Below, one piece after another: positions 8,081 to 16,902 of a stretch of DNA of 64,000 nucleotides. How positions within the stretch are numbered: the first letter of the stretch is position 1; each line of letters starts with the position of its first letter. The DNA is from Flavobacterium sharifuzzamanii (lineage in GTDB: Bacteria; Bacteroidota; Bacteroidia; Flavobacteriales; Flavobacteriaceae), in NCBI RefSeq assembly GCF_003254585.1, contig NZ_QJGZ01000033.1, forward strand, positions 157,989 to 221,988, given 5' to 3'. Below the pieces are notes generated by a model, which ran no database searches, was not told the origin of the DNA, and worked only from the letters and a program-made list of their open reading frames with translations. The position numbers and the translations under genes were made by a program.

Positions 8081-9757
8081 ATGGTTACAGCTATACTTAG
8101 AGAACATCCTGAACTGGCACTTTTTTTATGCTTGTCTCTTGGATTCTTAATCGGACGCATTAAAATTGGGACATTTAAAATTGGGGTAGTATTAGGGACT
8201 TTATTTGCTGGAGTGCTAATTGGCCAGTTGGATATTAAAATTCCTGGTATTGTAAAAACTATTTTTTTTGATTTTTTTCTGTTTTCAACTGGATATAAAG
8301 TTGGGCCCCAGTTTTTTCAAGGATTTAAAAAGAATGCATTTCCGCAATTACTGCTTACTTTGGTAATTTGTTTATCATGCCTATTGGTGGCATATTCTGT
8401 CTCTACTTTTTTAGGTTATGATATAGGAACCGCTGCTGGATTATTAGCAGGGGCTTTTTCTGAATCAACTGTGATTGGTACGGCATCAGATGCTATCAGT
8501 CATTTAAATCTTGGCGAAGCAGAAAAAATGAGATTAATCAATAATATTCCGGTGGCTTATTCTGTGACTTATTTAGTAGGAGCAGCATCTTTTGTTTTTT
8601 TCCTGACTGGAATTGCACCAAAATTACTTGGTATTAATTTAGTTGAAGAAAGTAATAAACTGGCAGAAACCATTTCGGGAGAAACTGAATATGGCCCAGG
8701 AATGAAAAGCGCCTATCAGAGATGGATTATTCGGGCGTATAGAATAACCAATGAGAAGTGGACAGGAATCAGTATAAGCGAGTTTGAAAGATTAATATCT
8801 AACAAAAATATTGTCATTCAGAGGATACGCCATAAAAATCAATTGCTAGACCCGAAACCTGATACAATAATTCACAAAGATGATGTACTGGTTATTATGG
8901 CACAGCACGGAATCATTTTAGACAGTCTCTTTTCTATTGGACCAGAAGTTCTGGATGAAGAATTGTTGAATTTCCCGCTAGCACATTTGGATGTTACGAT
9001 CACCAATAAAGCAATTGAAGGAATGACAGTAAAGTCTCTTCGAAAAAGCAGTTTCTATCATGGACTAATGCTAAATAAAATAACGAGAGAAAATCATGAG
9101 ATACCACTCGAGTCGAGGACCGTTTTAAATAGAGGTGATATTTTGAATCTTTCAGGCCGACCTGCGAAACTGGAAGAAGCAGCAAAAGAAATAGGTTATC
9201 TGGATCGTTTAACTCCGGAGACAGATATCATTTTTGTTGGTTTAGGTATTGTTCTTGGAGGACTTTTAGGTTTGCTTTCTGTAACATTATTTGGAGTTTC
9301 GGTAACTTTAACAACAAGTGGTGGCGCATTGGTAATGGGATTAGTTTTTGGCTGGTTGCATTCGAGAACTCCAGTTTTTGGCAGAATTCCAGAGCCTGCC
9401 TTGTGGATATTTGACAACGTTGGTCTTGCAGCGTTTATCGGACTTGTTGGTCTAGCTGCTGGCCCAAGTTTTATCTCAGGTCTTAAAGAAACCGGTTTTG
9501 GTATTTTGCTTGCCGGTGTAGCTGTTGCTATAATCCCGCATATCATCGGACTGTATTTTGGAAGATATGTATTAAAAATAAACCCTCTCATCTTACTTGG
9601 AGCACAAACAGGTGCAGGAACCTCAACAATTGGATTAAAAGCAGTTCAAGATGCTTCAGCGAGTAAGTTTCCAGTTTTAGGCTACACTATTCCGTACGCA
9701 TTAGCTAATATATTATTGACTGCTTTTGGACCAATACTTGTGGGCATGATGTCTTAA
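8081..9757 (+). CDS. AspT/YidE-type transporter with two RCK_C domains
   Basis: A 558-residue membrane protein of the aspartate:alanine antiporter (AAE) family. The N-terminal half carries five or six membrane helices (about 1-185), with GLLAGAFSESTVIGTASDAI typical of the family. A cytosolic middle follows with two TrkA-C (RCK_C) ligand-binding domains (about 205-290 and 295-380), then a second set of helices (about 385-558) ending with GAQTGAGTSTIGLKAV. Family members exchange dicarboxylate amino acids or other organic anions; the substrate here cannot be read from sequence. It appears monocistronic, with a terminator directly after it. Confidence 0.9.
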   Translation: MVTAILREHPELALFLCLSLGFLIGRIKIGTFKIGVVLGTLFAGVLIGQLDIKIPGIVKTIFFDFFLFSTGYKVGPQFFQGFKKNAFPQLLLTLVICLSCLLVAYSVSTFLGYDIGTAAGLLAGAFSESTVIGTASDAISHLNLGEAEKMRLINNIPVAYSVTYLVGAASFVFFLTGIAPKLLGINLVEESNKLAETISGETEYGPGMKSAYQRWIIRAYRITNEKWTGISISEFERLISNKNIVIQRIRHKNQLLDPKPDTIIHKDDVLVIMAQHGIILDSLFSIGPEVLDEELLNFPLAHLDVTITNKAIEGMTVKSLRKSSFYHGLMLNKITRENHEIPLESRTVLNRGDILNLSGRPAKLEEAAKEIGYLDRLTPETDIIFVGLGIVLGGLLGLLSVTLFGVSVTLTTSGGALVMGLVFGWLHSRTPVFGRIPEPALWIFDNVGLAAFIGLVGLAAGPSFISGLKETGFGILLAGVAVAIIPHIIGLYFGRYVLKINPLILLGAQTGAGTSTIGLKAVQDASASKFPVLGYTIPYALANILLTAFGPILVGMMS

Positions 9758-9802
9758 TAGCACCAAATCTAATGTAGCATTCTTGCATTTAAAATTTATC
9801 TT

Positions 9803-9828
9803 AAACAGCCTTCGGGCTGTTTTTTTTA
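9803..9828 (+). terminator. Rho-independent terminator
   Basis: AAACAGCC-TTCG-GGCTGTTT with a UUCG tetraloop and an eight-T run, 45 bp after the transporter stop codon. Confidence 0.9.
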
Positions 9829-9964
9829 TGATTTATAGTGATCTTTTTTGGAGCTGGACTTAATATTATAAGAGATTAATGGCAATACTATGTTTTCATC
9901 AAGTAGAACTATATGTTAAAAGATGAAAAAATATTGATTCTTTACGGGAAAACGTACAGAATTG

Positions 9965-10150
9965 TAATTTTGTTGAGTTATTTTCGTACATATTGTGCTG
10001 GTAAGAATAAAAATTATCTTTTGCTAAGCACCCGAAGGGAGTTGTTTTATCTATTTAACCAAGTTGCTTAATTATTATAAATTTTGGTCGGAATAACCGA
10101 AACAGCGACCCTAAACTGACTGAAGGTAGGTAAATATAAATTAAATTATT
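9965..10150 (+). promoter_or_regulatory. Promoter box and structured 5' leader of a T9SS cargo gene
   Basis: TAATTTTG at 9965-9972 fits the -7 consensus and leaves a leader of about 170 nt without an ORF. Three helices are visible: TAAGCA/TGCTTA (10025-10030 with 10065-10070) enclosing a CCC-GAA-GGG hairpin (10031-10039), and GGTCG/CGACC (10086-10090 with 10106-10110). An alternative pairing GTGCT/AGCAC (9995-9999 with 10027-10031) competes with the first helix. The leader ends with CTGAAGGTAGG close to the start codon. It could be a riboswitch or another cis-regulatory RNA; I do not recognise a known family. The rest of the gap from 9829 shows nothing clear. Confidence 0.45.
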
Positions 10151-11083
10151 ATGAAAAATTTTACTTTTTTTATTGTTTTTTTATTTTTTGCAGCATTTAA
10201 AGCAAATAGTCAAGCTACATCAAGCGGCTCAACGCTAACTGTTACCAATGTGGCAGGTACTGTTATTTACTATGAACATAATATAAATTTAGCTGGTGGG
10301 TATATAAATAGTTCTGGACCTGGAGCACCATTAAACACTCCTATTAGAATAAAAATTTCATCAGCTGGAACAAGTGTCAATCCTTATTTTACGACTGGTG
10401 AATTAAATGGAGAATGCGATAGCTATTTAGCTGGAAGTATGAATTCTACAAGTACCGCATTTACCACTACTTTAAATAACTGTTGCAATTCTATTGCTGA
10501 AGGATTTGCGAATGGTCTACGTTTCGAAATTCCCATAAAATGTGCTACTCCTGTTCAAGGCAGCTGTATTACGTATAATTTTTCTTCTGTTTGCAATCTA
10601 TATTGCGCTTCATTTTATATGCAAACAACTAATGCTATATGCAGAACAAAAAATTACACTGCACAAATAGGATTTACAGATGGTACATCGACGACAATTA
10701 CTGTAAATTTTAATGCAAACAATACTGTTTTTTGCTTTGTTAAACCTATCAGCGGTATTTTATCATCTTCTTTTGCTGGATGTAATGCATGTAATACAGA
10801 GCCAAGCCCTGAAAGGATAGCTGCTACTGCAGACGAAACAGAATCTGACAGTAAGTATAAGATTGTTGTTTCTCCTAATCCAACAACATCTGTAGTAAAC
10901 TTTACAGGTAAAAACTTAGAGAAATATGTTTTTTCCTTGTTTGATTCGGAAGGTAGAGTTTTAATTAAAGATGCTAAAATAACTTCTGAAATTAATGTTG
11001 GCAAATTTATTAAAGGAATATACGTTTATGTCATTACTGATCAAAATGGTTTTAGACAAGAAGGAAAAATTATCAAAGATTAA
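10151..11083 (+). CDS. T9SS type A sorting-domain protein, secreted
   Basis: A 310-residue exported protein. The signal peptide ends near KANSQA (residues 18-23). The body (about 24-225) has many Cys residues, Asn/Thr-rich beta-type sequence and no known domain. The C-terminal about 75 residues are a type A T9SS sorting domain, with VVSPNPTTSVVNFTG at the start and a closing GKIIKD. It should cross the outer membrane through the type IX system and be attached or released after C-terminal cleavage. It stands alone between two terminators behind an unusual structured leader, so it is probably regulated on its own. Function unknown. Confidence 0.85.
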   Translation: MKNFTFFIVFLFFAAFKANSQATSSGSTLTVTNVAGTVIYYEHNINLAGGYINSSGPGAPLNTPIRIKISSAGTSVNPYFTTGELNGECDSYLAGSMNSTSTAFTTTLNNCCNSIAEGFANGLRFEIPIKCATPVQGSCITYNFSSVCNLYCASFYMQTTNAICRTKNYTAQIGFTDGTSTTITVNFNANNTVFCFVKPISGILSSSFAGCNACNTEPSPERIAATADETESDSKYKIVVSPNPTTSVVNFTGKNLEKYVFSLFDSEGRVLIKDAKITSEINVGKFIKGIYVYVITDQNGFRQEGKIIKD

Positions 11084-11121
11084 TTTTTGAATAGTTAATT
11101 GATTTATAATAATAAGCGTGG

Positions 11122-11147
11122 AAAAACAGCCTATGGGCTGTTTTTTT
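11122..11147 (+). terminator. Rho-independent terminator
   Basis: AAAAACAGCC/GGGCTGTTTTT stem with a short loop and a seven-T run, 38 bp after the T9SS cargo gene. Its arm is nearly the same as that of the terminator at 9803. Confidence 0.88.
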
Positions 11148-11174
11148 ATTGTAATTGTAGAATCCTTAGTTAGT

Positions 11175-11621
11175 TCAAATTCCGCCGTAACGTAACGTTG
11201 ACCCTAAAACTAGCATTGCAACACCAATTAAAGTAACAGTTAATATAATGACAGCCATTTTATTGATATTATTTGGACTAAGTTTTGGAATAATGAAAAA
11301 TTGTGCACAAACCGCACAAAAGAAAGTACAGAAAAGTAAAATCAGTTTTATTGAAACTACTTTTTCAAATCCGCTGGAGAAGTGAAACCAGGTTTCGGCT
11401 TTAATGCCAAAATCGTACGCCATCCAGATTCCGGTTATAATAAGTAAAGCGAGAGAAGACATGCCTAGTTTTTCGTACTTCTTTTCGAAGTTTAAAATAA
11501 TCTTAGGGTCTTTTTTCTTCAACGCTGTTGGAAGATAACAAATAGCTAGAAGCAAATGACCGCCAACCCAGATTGTGGCTGCCAAAAGATGAAGTATTAA
11601 TACAAAATGATGCAAAGTCAT
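11175..11621 (-). CDS. CopD-like four-helix membrane protein
   Basis: A 148-residue integral membrane protein with four predicted helices (about residues 5-28, 50-70, 85-108 and 122-142). It begins LHHFVLILHLLAATIWVGGH, whose His residues and WVGGH motif are typical of the CopD / haem-binding membrane family. Such proteins act in copper handling or as b-type cytochrome-like proteins. It is the last gene of a run that includes nrdD, nrdG, ric and nadAB, 20 bp after nrdG, which suggests a link to oxygen or redox metabolism. The exact role is not visible. Confidence 0.75.
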   Translation of the reverse strand: MTLHHFVLILHLLAATIWVGGHLLLAICYLPTALKKKDPKIILNFEKKYEKLGMSSLALLIITGIWMAYDFGIKAETWFHFSSGFEKVVSIKLILLFCTFFCAVCAQFFIIPKLSPNNINKMAVIILTVTLIGVAMLVLGSTLRYGGI

Positions 11622-11641
11622 AACGTGTTCATTTTGAGTTG

Positions 11642-12370
11642 TTAATCTCTAAAAATAACTTTTATTTTTGGAGTAGAGAAGTTTTTAAGTTGTATTTCTT
11701 TGTTCGAATTGTCTAGTTTTGAAAGCGTTGGAACATTATTCATAAAATGCTGTACATAATAATTTCCTTCAAAATTTTGATTTTCAAGATATTCAATCAT
11801 TTTTGTAAAATCAGATTCTTTGATTAAAGAAGAATGAAAAGTGGTACGCACTTCAAACGGAATATTCGACTGAATCAAAATAGAAAGGCTTTCTTCAAAT
11901 TCAGAAAATAAGCCTGATTGCGTTAGTTTTTTAAAGGTATGAGGAAGACTTTTGTAATCTAACGCGACATAATCAATCAATTGATCATGAATCAGGCTAT
12001 TCAATATTTTAGGGTTGGAACCATTGGTATCTATTTTCACCGCAAATCCCATTGCTTTGATTTCTTTTATAAAATCAATTATTTTTTTGTGTAGAGTACA
12101 TTCGCCACCGCTTAATACTACACCATCTAATAACCCTTTTCGAGTTTTTAGGAAGGAAAGAACAGAATCAAAATCTATTTTTCCTTTTCCTAAAACAATA
12201 TCAGGATTGTAGCAGTATAAACACCGCATGTTACAGCCTGCAAACCACACAATGCAGGCTGTTTTATGCGGATAATCTAATAAAGTAAAAGGCGTGAGGC
12301 TAAATATTCCTTTAATAGATGATGGTTTCTTCAAAATGTGTACGCTGTTGGTGTTCACCTTTTTTTCCAA
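11642..12370 (-). CDS. nrdG: Class III ribonucleotide reductase activase (radical SAM)
   Basis: A radical-SAM protein of the NrdG2 type. The cluster motif CNMRCLYC (C-x3-C-x2-C) sits about 45 residues into the longest frame, after TPFTLLDYPHKTACIVWFAG, and a GGEC motif (VVLSGGECTLH) follows. It uses a 4Fe-4S cluster and S-adenosylmethionine to place the glycyl radical on the anaerobic reductase. There is no ATG at the front: possible starts are TTG at 12370, GTG at 12358 or TTG at 12334. All of these overlap the preceding glycyl-radical ORF, so the two are translationally coupled; the coordinates given are the longest option. Confidence 0.9.
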   Translation of the reverse strand: MEKKVNTNSVHILKKPSSIKGIFSLTPFTLLDYPHKTACIVWFAGCNMRCLYCYNPDIVLGKGKIDFDSVLSFLKTRKGLLDGVVLSGGECTLHKKIIDFIKEIKAMGFAVKIDTNGSNPKILNSLIHDQLIDYVALDYKSLPHTFKKLTQSGLFSEFEESLSILIQSNIPFEVRTTFHSSLIKESDFTKMIEYLENQNFEGNYYVQHFMNNVPTLSKLDNSNKEIQLKNFSTPKIKVIFRD

Positions 12371-12479
12371 TATTAAAACTTTCTACAGGTCTGTGATATC
12401 CCATTACACGTGTGTAAACCAAACATTTACTTCTTTGGGATTTTTTTTCTTCTAGAATTTTAAGCGTTTTCGTTTTCAT
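12312..12479 (-). CDS. Detached glycyl-radical C-terminus of NrdD (55 aa)
   Basis: A 55-residue ORF with ATG at 12479, overlapping the last 20 bp of nrdD in another frame. It contains TRVMGYHRP (Gly27) and FNIGKKGEHQQRTHFEE. This is the conserved C-terminal end of class III ribonucleotide reductases, in which the Gly of RVxGY carries the catalytic radical. The 707-residue NrdD upstream stops just after its CPKC zinc-site motif and lacks this segment. The activity therefore needs both polypeptides, unless the ribosome changes frame (+1) or the assembly holds a frameshift. The nrdG reading frame overlaps its 3' end. The motif is unmistakable; whether the split is real is less sure. Confidence 0.8.
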   Translation of the reverse strand: MKTKTLKILEEKKSQRSKCLVYTRVMGYHRPVESFNIGKKGEHQQRTHFEETIIY

Positions 12480-14583
12480 AAGCCAAGTGTTTTTGATTGT
12501 TTTTATTGAGTAAAATTTCGTCGCATTTTGGACAATATTCATGTTCACCGTTTAAGTAGCCATGAATAGGGCAGATGCTGAAAATTGGTGTTACGGTTAT
12601 ATAAGGCAGTTTAAAGTTGGTTAAAACTTTTTTTACGAAATTTTTACAGGCCTCTGGACTGCTTATTTTTTCTCTCATATAAAGATGCAAAACTGTACCG
12701 CCAGTATATTTGCATTGCAATTCGTCTTGAAGCAATAAGGCTTCAAAAGGATCATCGGTATGATCGACTGGAATTTGTGAACTATTCGTATAGTATATAT
12801 TTTCATTTTGTCCAGCCTGCAGAATTTCTGGAAAACGTTTTTTATCTTCTTTTGCAAAACGATACGTTGTTCCTTCTGCTGGAGTTGCTTCTAGATTGTA
12901 AAGATTTCCAGTTTCCTCCTGAAATTCTTTCATTCGAAGTCTAATGTGATCGAGAATTTCTGTTGCAAAATGAATTCCCGAAGTATCAGTTATATTTTGT
13001 TTTCCTTCAGAAAAATTCACAACCATTTCATTCATTCCGTTTACACCAATTGTAGAAAAGTGATTTCTAAAATGTTTCAAATAGCGCTGCGTGTACGGAT
13101 AAAGCCCGCGATCGTACATCTGCTGGATAAATATTCTTTTCTTTTCTAAAGTCGATTTTGCTATTTGGAGTAATTCGTCCAAATGTTCGAACAAACTAAT
13201 GATGTTTCCTTTGTGAAGATAACCTAAACGCGCCATATTGATAGTTACTACGCCAATGCTTCCCGTCATTTCGGCACTTCCAAAAAGACCATTTCCACGT
13301 TTTAGCAATTCTCTTAAATCAAGCTGTAATCGGCAGCACATACTTCGTACAGCATTTGGTTTGTAAGCATCTGGATTTTCGATTCGATTTCCATTTTCAT
13401 CTAAGAGATATTGGCTTCCAATAAAATTCTGGAAATAAGACGAACCAATTTTTGCTGTGTTTTCAAAAAGCAAATCGACATTTTCTCCGTTCCAATCAAA
13501 ATCCTCAGTGATGTTTACTGTCGGAATCGGGAATGTAAACGGCTGTCCGTTTGCATCGCCTTCGGTCATAATGGTGTAATATGCTTTATTAATAAGATTC
13601 ATTTCTTTCTGAAAATCAGCATATTTTAGATCTATCAGTTTTGAAACGCCTCTATTTTTAGCTTCCAAAATCAGATTTTCATCAGTAACCATTAAAAATA
13701 AATGTTCGTCATTTCGGGTCGGAATCTGTTCTTTTAAATCTTCAGGCACATTCCAATCTAAAGTAATATTTGTAAAAGGCGATTGTCCCCAGCGTGCAGG
13801 TACATTTAAATTGTAAACAAAACTTCTGATTCCTTTTAGAACTTCATCATAAGAAAGCTGATCTTTAAAAACATAAGGAGCCAAATAGGTATCAAAAGAA
13901 CTGAAAGCTTGAGCACCTGCCCATTCGCTTTGCAGAATTCCTAAGAAATTAGCCATTTGTCCTAATGCTTCTCTAAAATGAGAAGGAGGTCTGCTCTCGA
14001 CACGGCCGCGCACGCCGTTAAAACCTTCATTTAACAGCACACGCAAGCTCCAACCAGCGCAGTATCCGGTAAGACAATCCAAATCATGGATATGTATGTC
14101 GCCATTCCTGTGAGCAGAACCTTCTTCTTTATTATATATTTTGTCAAGCCAATAATTGGCAATAACTTTTCCTGCGGTATTGCTGACCAATCCAGCATTT
14201 GAATACGAAATATTGGCATTCGCATTAATTCGCCAATCTGACTGGTTAATGTATTCTTCAACAGTTTGTGTACTGTCTATATAGGTAGTGTCATCATTTA
14301 AACCATTAATATGTTCTCGCTGTAATTTTCTTGTGTGACGGTAAATTATAAACGAACGCATGGTCTGGAAATATCCATTCTCAAAAAGCACTCTTTCAAT
14401 CATGTCCTGAATTTCTTCAACAGGCCACGAATACTTTGCCTCAAGGCCAGAAAGAACAGTTTTAAGTATTCTCTTGTCTACAGGCTGATTAACGCTCTGA
14501 AAAGCTTTTTGAATGGCATCCTGAATTTTATAAGCTTCAAAAGGCTTATAATCTCCGTTGCGTTTGATTACATATTTTTCCAT
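12460..14583 (-). CDS. nrdD: Anaerobic ribonucleoside-triphosphate reductase, large part
   Basis: A 707-residue class III ribonucleotide reductase. It has an N-terminal ATP-cone (about 1-95), then the catalytic barrel with the family segments IHDLDCLTGYCAGWSL (about 167-182) and NLNVPARWGQSPFTNIT (about 258-274). A C-terminal zinc-site region has SICPIHGYLNGEHEYCPKC (CxxH and CxxC pairs). It reduces NTPs to dNTPs without oxygen, with formate as the usual reductant. Unusually it stops about 20 residues after CPKC, so the glycyl-radical motif is absent and is encoded by the overlapping ORF at 12312-12479. It follows ric by 14 bp. Confidence 0.93.
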   Translation of the reverse strand: MEKYVIKRNGDYKPFEAYKIQDAIQKAFQSVNQPVDKRILKTVLSGLEAKYSWPVEEIQDMIERVLFENGYFQTMRSFIIYRHTRKLQREHINGLNDDTTYIDSTQTVEEYINQSDWRINANANISYSNAGLVSNTAGKVIANYWLDKIYNKEEGSAHRNGDIHIHDLDCLTGYCAGWSLRVLLNEGFNGVRGRVESRPPSHFREALGQMANFLGILQSEWAGAQAFSSFDTYLAPYVFKDQLSYDEVLKGIRSFVYNLNVPARWGQSPFTNITLDWNVPEDLKEQIPTRNDEHLFLMVTDENLILEAKNRGVSKLIDLKYADFQKEMNLINKAYYTIMTEGDANGQPFTFPIPTVNITEDFDWNGENVDLLFENTAKIGSSYFQNFIGSQYLLDENGNRIENPDAYKPNAVRSMCCRLQLDLRELLKRGNGLFGSAEMTGSIGVVTINMARLGYLHKGNIISLFEHLDELLQIAKSTLEKKRIFIQQMYDRGLYPYTQRYLKHFRNHFSTIGVNGMNEMVVNFSEGKQNITDTSGIHFATEILDHIRLRMKEFQEETGNLYNLEATPAEGTTYRFAKEDKKRFPEILQAGQNENIYYTNSSQIPVDHTDDPFEALLLQDELQCKYTGGTVLHLYMREKISSPEACKNFVKKVLTNFKLPYITVTPIFSICPIHGYLNGEHEYCPKCDEILLNKNNQKHLAYENENA

Positions 14584-14597
14584 GGTTTTGTTTTTAA

Positions 14598-15329
14598 TTA
14601 AGACACTTTTTCAAATGTTTTTTCAAGCTTAATTGCTTTTGGAAACAAGATGTTGTTTTCCAGATGAATATGTTTCTTTAAATCTTTATCAAATTCTTCT
14701 AGCATGAGAAAAGCTACTTTATAAGTATTGCATGAGTCAACAGGAGGCGTATAATTATTGGTTAAAGCAGCAATTCTTTTAAAGCGCTGTCCTTCTGTGA
14801 TATGATCGTCTTTCAAAGTTGCAATTGGCGCTTCAATAGATAAAAAAGGCGGTGTTTCCAGTTCTGTACCTTTACTGTGCGCGGCTTTCATTTTTTTTAT
14901 AAAAGGGAAAACAACCAACTCTTCTCTTTTCATATGAGCCGTGAGATCCAAATAGGTTTTTGAAAAAATAGTATGAATTTCATGAAGCTCAGGATGAATC
15001 GCACCGTGAACACCGCATAATTTATTTAAATACTCCAATATAACAGGAGATTTTTCTGCAACATATCTATGATGAGTTTTAGTTATATAATCTGCAATCA
15101 TATCAGGAGACCAGCTTTTATAATCAAAAGACTGATTGGCAGAACTGCTTCTTGCTTTTTCAATATGTTCAATAAGATCGCTTTCTTCTATATCTCTTTT
15201 TTTGCAGACTTCTTCGATAGTTCGATGTCCTTTGCAACAAAAGTCGATATGGAATTTTGTAAAAATGGACGCTGTTTTGAAATCATCTGCTACGATTTCA
15301 CCAATGGTTGTTTTGCCTGTTAGTTTCAT
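14598..15329 (-). CDS. ric: Iron-sulfur cluster repair di-iron protein (RIC/ScdA/YtfE)
   Basis: A 243-residue cytoplasmic protein. The N-terminal ScdA_N (DUF542) domain (about 1-60) carries FHIDFCCKGHRTIEEVC with the paired Cys. A hemerythrin-like four-helix domain follows (about 80-235) with His and Glu metal ligands (ITKTHHRYV, GAIHPELHEI, MKREELVVFPF, HIHLENNILFP). Such proteins repair Fe-S clusters damaged by nitric oxide or oxygen. It sits between nadB and nrdD, both of whose pathways depend on labile Fe-S or radical enzymes, with 30-bp and 14-bp gaps. It is therefore probably part of the same transcript. Confidence 0.93.
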   Translation of the reverse strand: MKLTGKTTIGEIVADDFKTASIFTKFHIDFCCKGHRTIEEVCKKRDIEESDLIEHIEKARSSSANQSFDYKSWSPDMIADYITKTHHRYVAEKSPVILEYLNKLCGVHGAIHPELHEIHTIFSKTYLDLTAHMKREELVVFPFIKKMKAAHSKGTELETPPFLSIEAPIATLKDDHITEGQRFKRIAALTNNYTPPVDSCNTYKVAFLMLEEFDKDLKKHIHLENNILFPKAIKLEKTFEKVS

Positions 15330-15359
15330 AATGGTTGGGGGTATAGATTATTTTTGGTT

Positions 15360-16874
15360 TCAGCATATTTTTTGGTCCGTCGCAGCTTTACATTGTTTAA
15401 TGATTAACAAGGAAGCGGCTATCATGTTCGAAAATTCGATAAACGGAATCGTAATTTCGTGCGCTTCTGTAAGTGAAACGGCATAATTATGAAGCTCTTT
15501 TATTTTTTCAAAAGCTAAGTCGGCATCACGTTCTTCACTGGTATAAAATGAAGTAACCAATTTTTGCAATTCTTTTTTAAGAATTTCAAAAGCAAGGTAA
15601 TCATCGACATTATGAGCTTTTGGAAATTTTGGAATTAGTATTTGAGATGAAAAAATAAATTCGGCAATAGTTCTATCTACATTTTCTGAAGCCTGATGTG
15701 CAAAGACCAAACCTTCAAGAAGAGAGTTTGATGCGAGACGATTTTTACCATGAAGACCTGTTCTAGCGCATTCTCCAATTGCGTAAAGATTTTTTATTGA
15801 GGTTACTCCATTTTGATCCACTTTAATTCCGCCACATTGATAGTGAGCAGCTGGAACAACTGGAATTAAATCTTTCTCTGGTTTAATTCCTAACTCATTG
15901 CAATGTGCCGTGATTACAGGAAATTGATTTGAAAAAGCTTTTGGATCTAAATGCCTGCAATCTAAATAAACATGACTTTTTCCGCTTATTTGAAGTTCTT
16001 TACTAATGGCACTTGAAACCATATCGCGCGTAGACAATTCGCCTCGAATATCATATTTAAACAAAAATCTTTTTCCTTCATCATTTACAATATGAGCACC
16101 AAAACCTCTAACAGCTTCAGAAATCAAAAACAACGGATTCTCTTTTCCTGTAAATAATGCTGTTGGATGAAATTGGATGTATTGCATATCGACAATTTCT
16201 GCACCTGCACGAGCTGCAATTGCCAATCCGTCTCCTGTTGCTATTTTAGGATTTGTTGTGTTTTCAAAAAGCTGACCGCATCCACCTGTGCATAAAACAA
16301 TTGTTCTTGCTCGAATGTATTTAATTCGGTTATGTTTTTTTTCAAAGAAAAAGACTCCGGTACAAGTAGTTTTAGCTTTTTTTGTTTCGGTATTTAAGTC
16401 AATGACCATGTGATTCTCTAAAAGTTCAACATTGGGCATTTTCTTGATCATTTTGAGCAGTTTTTGCTCGATTTCCTGTCCGGAGCTATCTTTATGATGT
16501 AATATTCTATGCTGTGAATGTCCACCTTCTAAACCTAAATCCCATTGGCCTTTTTCATTTTTATCAAAAGAAGCACCAATTTCGATTAATTCCTGAAGTC
16601 TTTCGGGAGCTTGTTTAATGACCATATCAACGACTTCTTTATCGCACAAACCGCCTCCAGAACGGAGCGTGTCATGAATGTGTTTATTAAAGCTGTCTTT
16701 TATAAGGTCTGTCACTACAGCGATACCACCTTGAGCGAGCTGTGTATTGGTATTTTTGGCTGTTTCTTTCGTCATTATAACAATAGATAAATCTGGACGC
16801 CTTTTTGCCGTTTTCATAGCAAAAAATAATCCCGAAATACCAGAACCGATGATCAATATATCTGTTTTAAGCAT
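15360..16874 (-). CDS. nadB: L-aspartate oxidase
   Basis: A flavoprotein of about 504 residues counted from the ATG at 16874. The FAD dinucleotide-binding motif is IIGSGISGLFFA near the N-terminus. Family segments include AQGGIAVV, GLEGGHSQHRILHH, the substrate-loop region LFLISEAVRGFGAHI and ASNSLLEGLVFAHQ. It oxidises aspartate to iminoaspartate for NAD synthesis, with oxygen or fumarate as acceptor. The frame is open 54 bp further upstream but would overlap the end of nadA; MLKTDILIIGSG matches the usual family start, so 16874 is chosen. It follows nadA by 28 bp. Confidence 0.95.
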   Translation of the reverse strand: MLKTDILIIGSGISGLFFAMKTAKRRPDLSIVIMTKETAKNTNTQLAQGGIAVVTDLIKDSFNKHIHDTLRSGGGLCDKEVVDMVIKQAPERLQELIEIGASFDKNEKGQWDLGLEGGHSQHRILHHKDSSGQEIEQKLLKMIKKMPNVELLENHMVIDLNTETKKAKTTCTGVFFFEKKHNRIKYIRARTIVLCTGGCGQLFENTTNPKIATGDGLAIAARAGAEIVDMQYIQFHPTALFTGKENPLFLISEAVRGFGAHIVNDEGKRFLFKYDIRGELSTRDMVSSAISKELQISGKSHVYLDCRHLDPKAFSNQFPVITAHCNELGIKPEKDLIPVVPAAHYQCGGIKVDQNGVTSIKNLYAIGECARTGLHGKNRLASNSLLEGLVFAHQASENVDRTIAEFIFSSQILIPKFPKAHNVDDYLAFEILKKELQKLVTSFYTSEERDADLAFEKIKELHNYAVSLTEAHEITIPFIEFSNMIAASLLIIKQCKAATDQKIC

Positions 16875-16902
16875 GTTATTTTGATTTAAGTTTATTGCGT
16901 TT

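Noticed and set aside
9000..9591. Minus-strand open frames inside the AspT-type transporter.
   Set aside because: Antisense shadows without recognisable protein sequence or start signals.
10086..10140. A c-di-GMP (GEMM) riboswitch, from the GGTAGG-like end of the leader.
   Set aside because: The conserved GEMM core and tetraloop-receptor arrangement cannot be matched; kept only as an unclassified structured leader.
12312..12548. A 78-residue protein using the longer open frame upstream of the glycyl-radical ORF.
   Set aside because: The first 23 codons overlap nrdD in another frame and show no conserved sequence; the family-like part begins after the ATG at 12479.
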